From positions 250,001 to 310,000 of the forward strand of contig WPIO01000083.1 in the NCBI GenBank assembly GCA_009760855.2: 60,000 nt of DNA, written 5' to 3'. The notes under the pieces were generated by a model that was not told the DNA's origin, searched no databases, and worked only from the letters and a program-made list of their open reading frames with translations. Each line of letters starts with the position of its first letter. The stretch's first letter is position 1. Origin of the DNA: Cristatella mucedo. Its lineage: Eukaryota; Bryozoa; Phylactolaemata; Cristatellidae. This document shows, piece by piece, positions 1 through 13,790 of this stretch. The position numbers were made by a program, and so were the translations under genes.

Positions 1-309
1 CTTCAAATCGAATTGCTTAATGACCTCGTATATAAATAATGATAATTTAGCAATTGCTACACACACAGCGCCGGTCACAGCCGGCATACAGAAGTGCAAT
101 CGGCAACGTGCTGAACACATTCTCTTCAAGCCCTTTCATACCATCGGCCTCACGAAAGTGTACAGCTTAGAGAGCCTCAATCGCTCCTTAGCCTGCACAT
201 CATTCCACGGTTGCAGACGAGCTGCAGCTATGGTGAGATGTCGAGCTTGGGGCAGTAACGTGATGTTCATTGCTAGTCTAGATTTCAGCTTATTCATATT
301 GTAAGAATA

Positions 310-645
310 CAATGTTATGTAACTGCCTGCAACTCCGCAAAGCCACAATGACTAAGTGGGTGTAATGCAGGAGTTTTCTACAGCACACTCATCTCATCAT
401 TCCTCATCATCATCATCATCATTTCTACATTGCACACATCAGCCAACAGACTTCATCTCACGCAACAAAGAGAAAGTGGGAAGCATAGCAGAGTAATGAG
501 GGCAGTCAAAAAAGTTATTAGCATGGAAGCAGCAGCTCAGGACAGCTCGAAAGATTGCGCCATTGTCGGCAAAAGGAGGGAATACGTCATTGCATAAGAA
601 TTGTGGAAGTGGGTTGCATAGGCTATCACCTACAGAGCAAGTGCT
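310..645 (-). mobile_element. LINE-A 3' end, decayed
   Basis: The minus strand reads PLPQFLCNDVFPPFADNG and [17 protein letters not shown], matching the C-terminus of the 12.3 kb copy. An ATG/CAT triplet expansion (about 395-425) interrupts the segment just after the SVG codons. A SINE-2 copy adjoins it at about 648. Confidence 0.75.
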
Positions 646-647
646 TC

Positions 648-790
648 TATTGCCCCGAGGTCGTGGGTTAGATTTCTGCTGCGGGAGATCCTTTATTGCT
701 GCTCCAAGCTGTGGTGATAGCTTGTAAGGCTCTTCTGCCACTATACAAAAAGAGGCTGTTAAATCAGCAGCTATTGCCAACAGCCTTTAA
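648..790 (+). mobile_element. SINE-2 copy
   Basis: B-box-like tcgtgggttagatt, then the family body (gatcctttattgctgctcca, ggctcttctgccactata) and the end aggctgttaaatcagcag. The A-box part is missing. Confidence 0.6.
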
Positions 791-799
791 GAGAGGGAA

Positions 800-1596
800 T
801 GGAACGGCTAACTTGTTGTCATATTAAGACCTGGGGGGCACGACAAGGATGAAACTGGTGCACATTTTGCTGCAACTGTTGATCAAGCAGGAGCGAACGC
901 AGCTCCTTCAGCCAAATAAGGCAGCTTCAGCAGCAGCAGAGGCAGCCAGAGTGCACAATGAATTATAGCAATCTACCACATCTACCGAAATCCACTAATA
1001 AAGTAAAAATCGAACGAAAATCGATGGCACCACGATTGAACTTTGAGTGTTTATTGTTGTCCACTATCGCTATAATGGAAAACCCTATTTCTTTGCATTA
1101 TGCTAGCGAGTTCTCATGCGAGAGGGCAGCTGAAAAGATGCTGGCTAAGATCGCAGTCCTGGGGGTACACTTAAATCCATATCAAATCAACCAGAAATCA
1201 GCTGCACTAAGCTCCAACATGGAATGCATATTACACTATGCTATTTTTCAACAGTACCCACAAAATTTGGCGTGTTTGCTGCGCTCTTATGCAATCCACT
1301 ACGGTATATTGCGGTGGTGGCCTCTACTCAGCCCATTTACGTAAGAAGGTGCAAGGGCAATGGCAGGAATTTTGTGGGTAGATTATGACCGATGTATTAT
1401 AATATTCACTCGAAATTCAAGTTTGGTGCCAACTTCAGGTCAATTTTTGCTTAATTAGAGCAGATTGCAGTATATTTTGGTAATTTATTGCACCGTCTGA
1501 CAGAGACAAAGCAAGCAAAATAGATGCCAAGGCAAAGTCATGCACATCAGCAACAGCCAAGCATCGCAGGGTGGACAAGCTGTTCGTGGCTCGTAC
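800..1596. other. No gene seen
   Basis: Contains a 128-codon frame at 958-1344 with no recognisable motif and no splice or promoter context. Otherwise featureless AT-rich sequence. Confidence 0.5.
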
Positions 1597-1729
1597 CCAG
1601 ACCAATCTCTTCTGCATCTTTAAGCCGATGCTTCTCCTGCTCAAGTCGCTCCAGCGAGCCCCACTTTTCTTTGGCTCTGTCAAAGAAAAGAATTTCCACT
1701 CTTCTCATTCCCGAGCACAATGCACACAC
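1597..1729 (-). CDS. Candidate internal exon, charged helical
   Basis: The exon follows a pyrimidine-rich acceptor (tcttcttcttcttgatgc then tgcaag) and ends at a GTACGAG donor in phase 1. The frame reads VCALCSGMRRVEILFFDRAK then KWGSLERLEQEKHRLKDAEE, a likely amphipathic or coiled-coil segment. It is 44 codons long with no stop. I do not recognise the protein and cannot place neighbouring exons. Confidence 0.35.
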
Positions 1730-3403
<1,674 letters not shown>

Positions 3404-3411
3404 AGTTGTAA

Positions 3412-4032
3412 TTGTCAGCTGTATTTTTCATTCAAACCGTCGGAATCTGCTATAGAAACTGATAAACTGAATGCTTGCCTTACCGACATTCGATCCTGGA
3501 TGTCGGAAAATTTCTTTGACACTAAATAATGATAAAACCGAACTGCTGCTCATTGGACACCCTGAGCATGTGGCTGGGTTAAAAGGCTTTGCTCTTCTAA
3601 CAGGTGATGTTGTTGTGTAACCATAACCATGTGCTGGAAATATAGGTGCCGTTTTCGACATCTGCCTCAATTTTAAAAGCTTCATTCAGAAGACTGCTTC
3701 TATAGCTAGCCATCACGTCCACAGTGGCTTGCAAATAATTTAACTAGCTCCTTAGTTCGGTCTCGGCTTTATCATTGTAATTCCCTTTTGGCTGGGCTAC
3801 CAAAAAAGCAACTAGGCCACTGGAGCTGGCCATGAATATGGCTGCAAGGCTAGTTTACAAGTCCCAGAGGTCTGACCACGTGTCTCCCTTGCTAGAAGAG
3901 GTAGGATGGATGCCGGTTGATCAACGGATACAGAGCAAAGTTCTTATTCTGACCCACAAGGCCTGCCACGGCTTGGCTCCTTCGTACCTAGCTGAACTGC
4001 TGAACCAATTTCAGCCTCAGCTACAGAACTAA
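3412..4032 (+). mobile_element. LINE-A fragment, decayed
   Basis: Begins at [12 protein letters not shown] directly after the (AC)n tract and follows the 11.4 kb copy. It has frameshifts near 3520 and 3620 and a deletion near 3730. It ends in [14 protein letters not shown] and [17 protein letters not shown]. The 3' end is missing. Confidence 0.75.
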
Positions 4033-6365
4033 TTGGACAGGATCACAACTGCGATGCCGTAACAAGATGCAGCAGTAACAAGGAACACAGTGCCACAAGA
4101 CCCGGAAGGACACGAAGATACAATATAACGGCATACGAGGACCCTAAGCTAACACTAGATTAATGGAATACCACGTGCCAACACACCAAGTCTCCAATCT
4201 GTGCAGTGAGTCAAGGAAAGGATATGTCACCAAGAAGTCTGAATAAATTAATGAAGCACTGCATACCACATCATTTTGTCTAAAGCAACAGTGAAAATTG
4301 ATCAACAAGTGCAAAAACCTATGGACATACAGTTAAAAAAGATAGTTAAAAGATGCTTAGTGATAGCCACCAACAGTTAAATCAGCAAATAACTCCAAAA
4401 TAGAAGTCAAAAGGATTGCAGGGACACACACACGAGCGGCGGGCATACACGTGCATGCACGCGCGTGTGCGCGCGCGCACACACACACGGAGAAGAATCA
4501 GCATCACATTAAGAAAGGGAATCTTCTGCACACTGGGTGGGTCAGATATTAGATCCGCTATGCTAAAGGTATGTGGACCAACAAAAAGGATCAAGATCGT
4601 AGATCTAGTTAAAGAGAATGTCTGGTGAGTATTTTATTATACAATGTTAGCAATGGGACTGGGTAGGTTGTCAAATAAGCCATGCCTGTAACAAGTACAT
4701 AAGCTGTAAGCTTACGAACAGGGTTCGAAAAGCTTGGCAATAAAATGTTAATGTCAATTATTGAGTTAGATGGCATAATCAGGATCTCCGATGACTGTAG
4801 GGTAATGTCAGTAATCTCAGAAAGAGAATCCAATTTAACTTATTTTATGCTAGCAGACTGCAAAAACGAAGATTGCAAATAAGGCATGAGAATTATGAAA
4901 AGCAAGTTCGTGGAAGAAGGAGCTACACAGAATTCCAGATACAAACACTGATAGAAGAAAATGGATAACAGGCATAGCATCTTTATCAAAAGTCATTATC
5001 ATTTGAGTTATCACATGAGGAATGCATCAGCTAGCAATGACCAAAACGGACTGCTGGAGGCATGACATCCGAAGCTTGCCACAAAATATCACATCATTAG
5101 AACTGACATTCGTGGAGTACATTACCGTCAGAAGTCAGACAGCTGACATGTTTGCAGAAGCCATAATGACTAGCATAGACAGCCGCATTAACTGCGAGTG
5201 GGAAGAGCAGAAGCATAAGGCAGCATTTTCTGACAGCGAATGCCTTGGGCAAAAGTGCACACACAAGATGCATCATGAGCTAGATAAGGAGTTGCAACAA
5301 TCTATGGGAAAGGGGCCGGTCGTTGCTACTTGGTTACAACACTGTGGGCAGAGCATTGAATCAAGACTACTTTTACTTCAATCGATGGATCTGTGTATAT
5401 GCAGTCCAATGGCAGGCAGATAGGAAACTGCACAAGCAGCACTGGTAGGTCCTCTATAAATGTCATTGATTAGGGAGTAAAAACAGTTGACGTTGAAATT
5501 GTGGAGGGGGAGGTAAGCAGCCTATCAGGCACCAAACATAACCAGGCACCAAACAACTCCGGGACGACTCAAGACTCTCGAGAACGACTGCAGTAATTCC
5601 CCCTACCCTCAATCATCGTGGCTTATAGCCACGTATGCCACCTGTGGTGTATGCAGCCGAGTTTCAGCTGGCTGCTGATTTCCGGGGCACAGACCACCGG
5701 GAGCTCAAGGCACGGACCAGCGTGGTCGTCAGTGAGAGACCCAAATACTGCATGCATATGTTTGCGTTCTTTCTATCTGTACTATCCATTTAGGAATAAT
5801 GCCCTGGGGTTTTGTGCTATTCACTGACCGATTGCGAAAACAATGCCTGGAACTTAAACTAATGATATTCCAGAAAGACTAACACATGGATCTGTAACTT
5901 AAGAAAACAGAACTGGCGACGATAAACAGGCATCCCACGTGCTGCAAAGAGAAACGTCTTCGGCTAGTTTTTCTAGCCTCAGTAAGCTTATAAGTAATAC
6001 ATCAGCAACAATGCTGCAACTGGTGCAGCAACTGAATCCGTACATGTTATCTAGAACGTCTAGTCTCTAATATTTCCACATACAAACTAACTCACACATT
6101 CAAGCTTATGCGGTAGCCCGGAAGAGCAAGCGACCTATATCCAAAAAAAACAGCAACAAGCGCTGTGCCTACCTATTACCCCTCTCAATGGTTGAATGGC
6201 CCACTTTCTCTAGCTGCTGTGGCTGCTTCAGAAAATCGCTCGTCAAAACTGTGCTCCCTGATTTCACCTGCCAAGCAACTGTACATAGCAACAAGTGTGC
6301 TCAGCACAGCTACTTGAGGGTAAATGTCGACAATACTGAAATTTGATTCCAGTAATCGAATTTTG
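4033..6365. other. No gene seen
   Basis: Apart from the alternating tract at 4425-4490, only a 133-codon plus-strand frame (5022-5423) stands out. It has no motif and no splice context. Confidence 0.5.
4425..4490. repeat. Alternating purine/pyrimidine tract
   Basis: Mostly CA/TG and CG dinucleotides, including acgtgcatgcacgcgcgtgt and gcgcgcgcacacacacac. Strong Z-DNA potential. Confidence 0.8.
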
Positions 6366-7182
6366 TTTAGGGTAACTTTACTAAGAAAAGCGTGTGGGAC
6401 ATGGGATCAGAAATTTTTAACGATTTCCACATAGAAGGAAAAATGATTGTGCAAACCGTGTCCACACTTGAAGTAAAGCAGAAGCAACATGTCTACAAAT
6501 TCAAACTTTTCCAATCTCAGCTTCTGATGTGACTTGCCTCCAAACTATTTGAACCTTGGTACAGCTAAGTACATGTTTGCAGCTTGCACACTTGTGACTT
6601 CTAAACAGCTTCATTTACAGTGGCTTTGTGCCTTGTAAAATCCACGGCTCGGCCAATACTTGATGGATAAGCCTGAAGTTCAACATGTGAGTTCAAATCT
6701 GCCTACACATTACTGCAATAATTTATTTATAATTTTGGATAAGTATTGTTATACATATCCATGATTGCAGAAAATACAACTCCGGGATGTTTGATGACAT
6801 GTGTAGCAATACTTTTTAACCGAAATAAGAAATAAGCTATCGCAGTGATATGTAAGCTAAGATGGACTCATCTACGTATTGGCCAAGGTATGGATTTTAC
6901 ACGACACAGATATGCTGTAAATGAAGCTGTTTAAAAGTCACAAGCATCTACGCCAACAAGCTGCCAACATGTAATTCGGTGTAACAAAGTTCAAAAGGTT
7001 GAGACACGAGTCGCTTATGGTGTGTATGGTGAGACCCGTATTTTTTTATTTGTAGACATGCTGCTTCCGGTTTACTTCTGGTTTGAACACGGTTTGCGTA
7101 ATCATTTTTTCCTTGTATGTGGAAATCGTGAAAACTTTCGATCCCATGTCTAACACATTTGTCTTTTGAAAGGTACCTGAAT
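6366..7182. mobile_element. Inverted-repeat element, two long arms
   Basis: The arm at 6366-6690 is the diverged reverse complement of 6866-7182. Matching blocks include gacatgggatc, gatttccacata, aaatgattgtgcaaaccgtg, aacagcttcatttacag and ggccaatac. The spacer is about 175 bases. No protein is encoded. A copy of spacer plus right arm stands alone at 10140-10618. The structure suggests a foldback or MITE-like family, or an inverted duplication of one repeat. Confidence 0.65.
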
Positions 7183-7789
7183 GTCTTATTCCCGGTAATG
7201 TATCACGGATTTAGCAAAGAGAAACGACCTACCTCATTTGTAAGATCGGCAGTATATCCAAACAGTACACATGCAATCGGCAAAAAACCGACAATTTAAT
7301 GAAAAGCTGGCAAACTAAGCCATCTAATGCCAGGCTAACTGCATGCCTTTGACAGTGACATAATCCAGGAAGAGTTAGATGCCTTTCAGAGCTCCTACGA
7401 ATAGGTGGCCGGCCACTGCCTCTTTTCTCAGTAGGTGGGTTGCTGAAGGTTGAGCAACCATCTAAAGAGCATGCAAATACAAGGGGTGAGTAGGTAGCTC
7501 AATAGGTACCCTTGAAAACTAAGCTTACAAGACAAGATTTCAAGTTATTATGCATGAGACGTCCACGACGTGGTTAAGAATTGCCTATTCTCTTGGCCAG
7601 ACCCCATAACGACTGTCAACAAATAGGAAGAAGTAATAACAAAAGCGAGACTCAGTGACAACACAAAGTGAGAGAACTCGTATGCACCAGCAGCTTTCGG
7701 TTGAGCACCTACAGGCAGCATCGCTATTAACGTTGATGCAAAAGTTGTGACCACTGAAGAGCTGATGCTGACTGCACACCATTAAAAGT

Positions 7790-7945
7790 TAGCCGATTCA
7801 ACAGCCTTATTTATATAGCGGCAAAAGAGCCCTAACGGCTATCACCAGTGGGCAATAAAGGATTGCCCACTGCAGGACCGGAATCCACGACCTGGGTCGT
7901 AAAGAGCGTGCACCATACCCCTGAGCTAATACCCACTGATGCTCA
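7790..7945 (-). mobile_element. SINE-2 copy
   Basis: Read on the minus strand: TTAGCTCAGGGGTATGG (A box) and TCGTGGATTCCGGTCC (B box), then GGCAATCCTTTATTGCC and the end GGCTGTTGAATCGGCTAAC. The head is a recognisable tRNA derivative. Confidence 0.65.
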
Positions 7946-8404
7946 CCAAATTATGCTGAGCCACTAGAATTTTTTGAATGGCTGAACAAGTGCAACGAAT
8001 AAGTGAGAAATTTGAGGGTGATTATTTCCAGTTCCAGCATAAGCTATATAGTGCACCAACATGCAATGTCTTCGGCTCCTTGTTCTTCTTTCCATTATAC
8101 AGCCACTTGCCTCTTGATTATTATGTGGCCAATTCTGAGCTGGAGTGCACTGGAAAGGATAAGCAAGTAATAGGCACTCACACTCATGACAAGATTCGTG
8201 CTAGTGTAATTATAATTGCTAGGATATGCTTGTTCTATCTTTAGTAATTGTAAACAAGCATTAATTTTCAGCTCTTCATCGTGATGAGTAATCCTGCTAC
8301 TTTCTAAATGCATAATTAGCTGAATCTGATGCATGAGTTAAGAGTTATGCAGTTAACCCTGTATATGGCGATCGATAAGCACATTTTCCTAGACAATAAT
8401 ACGA

Positions 8405-8480
8405 CTAAAAGAAGAAGAAATGCATATAGCACCCTAAGAGAACCAAATCTCTTTCTAGGCACTTCACGTGGTGAATATAA
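8405..8480 (-). mobile_element. LINE-B tail fragment
   Basis: The minus strand matches the LINE-B terminal stem-loop region (ccaaatctctttctaggcac on the plus strand). Only the extreme 3' end is present. Confidence 0.5.
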
Positions 8481-9559
8481 TTAGACAATATGGATTCGGA
8501 CAGTGCAGACTACATAAGCATAAACCAAATTCAGAGCATGTTTGTCAGCAGTTTGCATATTTATAAGAAGAAATCAGCTCTTCTAGCAGGGGTGAAACCG
8601 CTTAGACTATTTCGGTGCTATCTTTAATAAAAGTGAGAAAGTCCATCCTTCCCTCCGTCACTCGGGCAGGATGGTGTACTTCCGTCAAGGGGCAAGATAG
8701 CACAATGTTGTCTTCCGTGATGGAACTACTATTACTCAGCATAGCCAATCCCCAGTCAGTGAGCTGCTCGTATAAAATGAGGCTGTTGAATCACAATCTG
8801 CATCAGTTAATCACCACTCTTCTTTTCCTGCTATCGACAAGCCTACAGGCACTACAATTAACATTAACTTTTCAAGCATAAGTCTGTAGCCTATTGAGTT
8901 CCCAATCCAGACAAAGGCATGTGTCAAAATGAAGAGAGCCATAGCCCTGGAGCTAGTAGTATGCATACTTAGTGCATGTTCAGTCATCACACAAAACCTA
9001 TTCATCCAGTATTCAGCCAAAAGCCAAACACTTACCAAGTAAATTTTTTCACTGCTTGCCGATGGTTATTAACGATTCGTATAAAGTATTTTCAAAAAAG
9101 CAGCGTTCAGGTTAAAACCTCCCCCCACACCAGCTGGAACAATGACTCAACCTTAGATCAACCATCGCTGAATTGTCATCAAGAAACTCGTGTTCCCCAA
9201 TTTCCAAACGGATCAAAGTATGAACAGGAAGTGTACCGGACAGATTAGGCGAGCTAAGCAAATGCACGCTGCACTATCGTGCAGTACACTGCTGTCAATC
9301 TTGGATCATGAGTAGCTGGCGGAAGTAGGCAAACAACCAAGAATTCTCTAGCACATTGATATAGGGTACATGCGCGGTGTGATGCAGCTCTTTTACACCA
9401 ACATGCACCTGACTTATAAAGATATAAGGCGGACTGCTGAGAGCACGATAGGTTTTAGGGCACATAATTCGATCTTGCCTGGGTGATCACTAATGGATTC
9501 TATCTCAGTGGTTGATTTCAGTGTGTTGATGCCAACAGGCCATGGACATCCGGGTAGCC
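8481..9559. other. No gene seen
   Basis: AT-rich, short frames only. Possible old LINE-B traces near 9480-9560, not secure. Confidence 0.5.
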
Positions 9560-10110
9560 TTTGAAGTATGGAATAAATATCCCAGGGATCTGCACCTGGT
9601 CCACTACTTTTCACAATTTATATTGCCCCCCAGGCCGATGGAATCGCCAATTACAATACAAAATTTCGTTTCTAAGCAGCAAATCAACTGCAAGGTTCTG
9701 CCATTCACTTCTAGCTTCTAGGTCCCTCGATTATCTTGCTAATGAGTACCTGTCCGAAATACTGTACTTCCCACTAACTTTTCTCACACACTTTGCATCA
9801 TACCACCACCGCTTCGGATTCGAGTGCCTTGGTCATCTAGGTCTCTAACCAACACCAGTTCCTTTGAAAACATCGCCATCAGTTCGAATGATGCCAAAGC
9901 TTACAACTCCATCAACTGCCGTCACGACATTCCCTAACTTGACATATATAACGAAACGAAACACACATCTGCTCCTTACAGCATTTCATGGGTCCGTGTG
10001 AGTTGCCAAATATGTCTTTCTTCTAGCCGACATTATGAATTTATCCCTAACCGATTGACATGCTTCCTTTCTAGCATATCTAAAGTGCATAGAAACAGAT
10101 TTAGCTCTCA
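9560..10110 (+). mobile_element. LINE-B fragment, decayed
   Basis: Contains a degraded PGPLLFTIYIAPQA-type motif (about 9595-9640), LINE-B C-terminal and 3' UTR remnants, and tail remnants (about 10070-10110). No useful open frame remains. Confidence 0.55.
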
Positions 10111-10139
10111 TTCACACAACATGGTATAGCATTGCGATT

Positions 10140-10618
10140 GATTTCGGTTGGATAAGTTTGCTATATATACACATGACTGCAGAAAATAAACCTTCAGGAC
10201 GTTTGATGACATGGATATGCCAAACGTATCCACCAAAATAAGAAAAAAACTAGTGCAATGTGGTACAAGCAAAGCTGTACTTGCATTTCAAATTTCCTTC
10301 TGATCCTTCAAGTATTGGCCGGGTTATAAATTGACAGGGCACACAACTGCACTGGAAATAAAACTATAAAAGTCACAGGCATGCACCTCAATAAGCTTGA
10401 CACGTGTGCCCTGACCGACCAAGGTTCAACAAGTTGGGACACAAGTTCCATATGATACTGAGATCAGTGAATTTGCTATTTGTAGATATACTGCTCCCGG
10501 TTTATATCCGGGTTAGACGTGGTTTGCATGTTCATTTTTTTCTTTTAAGAGGAAGCCGTCAGCTCTTCTGATCTCATTTCAACATGTTGGTCTTTTGAAA
10601 TGTACCCTAAACCAATTT
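10140..10618. mobile_element. Second copy of the inverted-repeat family, single arm
   Basis: Aligns with 6725-7190 throughout (gcagaaaataaaccttcagg, aagtattggcc, aaaagtcacaggcatg, tatttgtagatatactgctc, tggtcttttgaaatgtacc). It lacks the left arm. Confidence 0.65.
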
Positions 10619-11262
10619 TCGATTGTTGAACCAATTGTATACACTCAGGCACAAAACAATCCTTGCATCATGGCCACAACTGCTGTTGCTGTAAACACAT
10701 TCGGGTAATAAGAAGGTTTACTACGATGCCAGGCATCCCAAAGTTATGCAAAACATATGAAAGTATGTATTGACAACCCAAAAACAAACACATACTGTTG
10801 GTGTATATGTGCACTTAGTGTGACGTCATCCAATCACGATTATGTATGACTTCCCTTGTCTGGCCAGGAATAGAGGCCCCAGCTTCTGTGCTGTCTCTCT
10901 TACTATAGCACATTCCAAAGAGCCTGAGTTTTACTGAAAAGGTCAGCTACTGGTGCAGACCGAACATCCGGTCTCAGCCGGCTGTCGATATCGCTTAATA
11001 GTCGTTCCATGGGCTTCAAATTAGGCGACTTGCTGAGCCACTGCACCAACACCAAACAAGGATTCCTCAAAGAGTGCTTTACTCAAGTCATTGCAGGCCG
11101 AGTAAAGTGGATTTCGAGGCTCACATACTCCGTTTGGGGGATCATTACATTTGGCAGCAAGGTAACAAGCCTAAGCAAACTGCCTGGCAGGTGAAGTACT
11201 TTTTGACGAATCCTTTTTTGGTGCTGGTGCAGTATCTCAGCCAGCCGCCTGATTTGAACCCT
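10619..11262. other. No gene seen
   Basis: AT-rich sequence with short frames only. No repeat family recognised. Confidence 0.5.
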
Positions 11263-11345
11263 ATAGGAACCTAAAAACACACCTATTTAGGACAGCATTT
11301 AGCGGGTCCCTGTGAGTCGTCCTTGATGTGCTTATGTGTGCTGAT
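11263..11345 (+). mobile_element. LINE-B fragment, left part of the nested host
   Basis: Aligns with 42155-42235 (the KTHLFRTAF codons onward) and is cut by the LINE-A insertion. Its continuation is at 12490. Confidence 0.75.
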
Positions 11346-12434
11346 ACAGTCCCTCAAGGGTCTGTACTTGGTCCCTTGCTGTTCTCCATTTATACGCAAC
11401 CTCTGGGAAAAGTGATTAAGGCCCATGGAATAGGATATCACTTCTATGCTGACGATACTCAGTTGTATTTGTCATTTAAACCGTCGGAATCTGCTGCAGC
11501 AACTGAGAAACTGAATGCTTGCCTTGCCGATATTCGATCCTGGATGTCGGAAAACTTCCTGAAATTAAATGACGATAAAACCGAACTGCTTCTCATAGGA
11601 CACCCTAAGCGTGTGGCTGGATTAAAAGGCTTTGCTGTTCTAATAGGTGATGCTATTGTGCGACCTTCACCACGTGCTCGTAATCTAGGTGTCGTGTTCG
11701 ACAGCTGCCTCAATTTCAAAAGCTTCATTCAGAAGACTGCCTCTACAGCTAGCCATCACATCCGATCCCTATCCAAGATTAGAAGCTGTCTCCCACAGTG
11801 GCTTGTAAAAAATTTAACTAGCTCTTTAGTTCTGTCTCGGCTTGATTATTGTAATTCCCTTTTGGCTGGGCTGCCAAAGAAAGTTATTATGCCACTACAG
11901 CTGACTATGAATATGGCTGCAAGGCTGGTCTTCAAGTCCCAGCGGTTTGAGCACGTGTCTCCTTTGCTGAAAGAGCTAGAATGGTTGCCGGTTGAGCAAA
12001 GGATACAGAGCAAAGTTCTTACGCTGACCCACATGGCCCGCCACGGCTTGGCTCCTTCGTACCTAGCTGAACTGCTGCATCAGTTTCAGTCTGTTCGTGC
12101 CCTCAGGTCCTGTGTGGACAATAAATTAGCTGTCCCATTCCTCAGCTTAAAGACAGTTGGCGACAGAAGCTTTAGCTCTGCAGGTCCTAGACTGTGGAAC
12201 TCGCTTCCACAATTCTTACGCAACGACATCTACTCTCCAACTGCCGATTATGGCACATCTTTTTCTGCGGTCCTGAACTGCTACTTCTATGCTACTCACT
12301 ACCTCAACTGCTCTCCTAACTCTGCTATGCTTCCCACTTTCTCTTTGTTGCGTGAGACGAAGTCTGTTGGCTACCGAATGCGTACCGAAAGCCGCTTAGG
12401 CTGTGAGTGCGCTATACAAAACTCTCCTGCGTAA
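11328..12434 (+). CDS. LINE-A reverse transcriptase C-terminal part
   Basis: The open frame of 368 codons has its first five or so in LINE-B sequence, so the apparent ATG is not the element's own start. Motifs in order: [33 protein letters not shown] (catalytic Asp pair), [39 protein letters not shown] and [15 protein letters not shown]. These are the palm end, thumb and C-terminal segment of CR1/L2-type enzymes. The endonuclease and most of the fingers are missing, so this copy cannot act alone. Confidence 0.85.
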   Translation: MLMCADTVPQGSVLGPLLFSIYTQPLGKVIKAHGIGYHFYADDTQLYLSFKPSESAAATEKLNACLADIRSWMSENFLKLNDDKTELLLIGHPKRVAGLKGFAVLIGDAIVRPSPRARNLGVVFDSCLNFKSFIQKTASTASHHIRSLSKIRSCLPQWLVKNLTSSLVLSRLDYCNSLLAGLPKKVIMPLQLTMNMAARLVFKSQRFEHVSPLLKELEWLPVEQRIQSKVLTLTHMARHGLAPSYLAELLHQFQSVRALRSCVDNKLAVPFLSLKTVGDRSFSSAGPRLWNSLPQFLRNDIYSPTADYGTSFSAVLNCYFYATHYLNCSPNSAMLPTFSLLRETKSVGYRMRTESRLGCECAIQNSPA

Positions 12435-12489
12435 CACCCACATGGTCTTTATGACTTTGTGGAGTTACTGACGGAGATACATGACATGA
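11346..12489 (+). mobile_element. LINE-A copy, 5'-truncated, nested in a LINE-B tail
   Basis: LINE-A is a non-LTR retrotransposon of CR1/L2/Rex type. This copy begins inside the reverse transcriptase at the [11 protein letters not shown] motif and runs through the stop codon to a short ATGAC-type tail. It interrupts LINE-B 3' sequence that is continuous in the copy at 42150-42425: LINE-B stops at about 11345 and resumes at about 12490. A clean reading frame implies a young insertion. Confidence 0.85.
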
Positions 12490-12663
12490 CATGCATGCTG
12501 CCACTAACCACATTTGCATGCTGACCCTGCGCAAGTCACCCCTAACCATATTATTCATTTTGTTTGTTTTTGCATTTCACTTTGCAGCAAATGTAAAGCG
12601 CCTAGAGAGAGATTAAGTTCTCTGAGGGCGCTTTATCAAGTGAATTATTATTATTATTATTAT
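12490..12663 (+). mobile_element. LINE-B 3' UTR and tail, right part of the nested host
   Basis: Contains the LINE-B 3' UTR, the tail stem-loop and a terminal ATT repeat (12645-12662). Together with 11263-11345 it rebuilds the LINE-B end seen at 42150-42425. Confidence 0.8.
12594..12635 (+). promoter_or_regulatory. LINE-B 3' stem-loop (best copy)
   Basis: TAAAGCGCC (12594-12602) pairs perfectly with GGCGCTTTA (12627-12635), and an inner AGAGA/TCTCT pair can extend the hairpin. At 53810-53851 the same stem carries one C-to-T change that keeps a G-U pair. In the eel L2 element UnaL2, a 3' stem-loop is what the reverse transcriptase recognises; the same role here is an inference. Confidence 0.6.
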
Positions 12664-13127
12664 AAAACTCCCATGGAGCCATATCGACAAGCAGCTGAGG
12701 CCGGGTGTTCAGCCTACACCAGTGGCTGATCTGTTCAGTAAAACTCGGACTCTTTGGAATGTGCTACAGTAGGAGACAGCACAGAAACTGGGAGCCTCTA
12801 ATGCTGTCCAGATGAGAGAGGTCATAAAGAATCATGGTATTTTGGTGACGTCACACTAAACGCATACATACCAGCAGCATTTGTATTTTTTGTGTCGTCA
12901 ATGAATAGTTTCACATGCTTCGCATGACTTTAGAATGTTTGGCATTATAGAAACCCCTCTTTTATTACCCAAACGAGTTTACAGCCTTAGCAGTTGCGGT
13001 CAAGGACTTGCTTGTGCCTGACTGTAAGTAATTTCTTGACAATCCCCCTTAATGTTTCGTTCGAAGCTCCTTTGCACACATATTCCTCCAAGAATTGTCC
13101 TGTCGAGTACAAGCCAACTCCGAGCTA

Positions 13128-13790
13128 ATGATAATAATAATAATACATTTTACATTTGCATAGTACCTTCAGAGAACTTAATCTCTTTTTAAGCACTTTA
13201 CATAAAGCTCCAAGCTCAAGTTTGCAAAGCTTGGACCATTGAGCTAATGGGCCTGACCGATCCTGAACAGATAAGCAGTCTTTTTTAGGAATTAACACAG
13301 GCACACTTTGGCTCCGTACATAGGCACCGTTGTCAACCTAAATGTCATTAGTGTAATACCACTGAGGACTAGCAATTGCATAGCTAAAGCAACAGATGTA
13401 GTAAAAGGCATCGGTGAGGTGTGTGCCAGCTAAGACATAATCAGAAACTGTGTTTACAGTGCACAATCATCATCTGACCAGCCAACTACCAACACGTGCC
13501 TACGTAAAACTCAAGAGTATGCAACAAGACCAGTGGAATGCACAGTAATCCATGCAGTCAGCAAAGGAGGCAACATCATCAAAACATGGACTATACGGTT
13601 TTCGTGCTTATTCGTGGTAGACTAATGGCTGCCATCTGAAGAGTCACTCCTGACAGTGTCCCTACCAACAATAATGTTATAATAATAATAATACATTTTA
13701 TATAGCCCCTCAGAGAACTCAAATCTCCTTCTATGCACTTTAAATTTGCTGCAAAGGAAGCACGATGGAATAATTAGTGGTAGCCAATGG
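13128..13790 (-). mobile_element. Two LINE-B tail fragments
   Basis: Tails at 13128-13215 and 13677-13790 each begin with AAT repeats and then read the LINE-B 3' end in reverse. The 460 bases between them show no recognisable feature. Confidence 0.6.

Noticed and set aside
5022-5423. 133-codon plus-strand frame
   Set aside because: No recognised family, no splice or promoter context. Could be chance.
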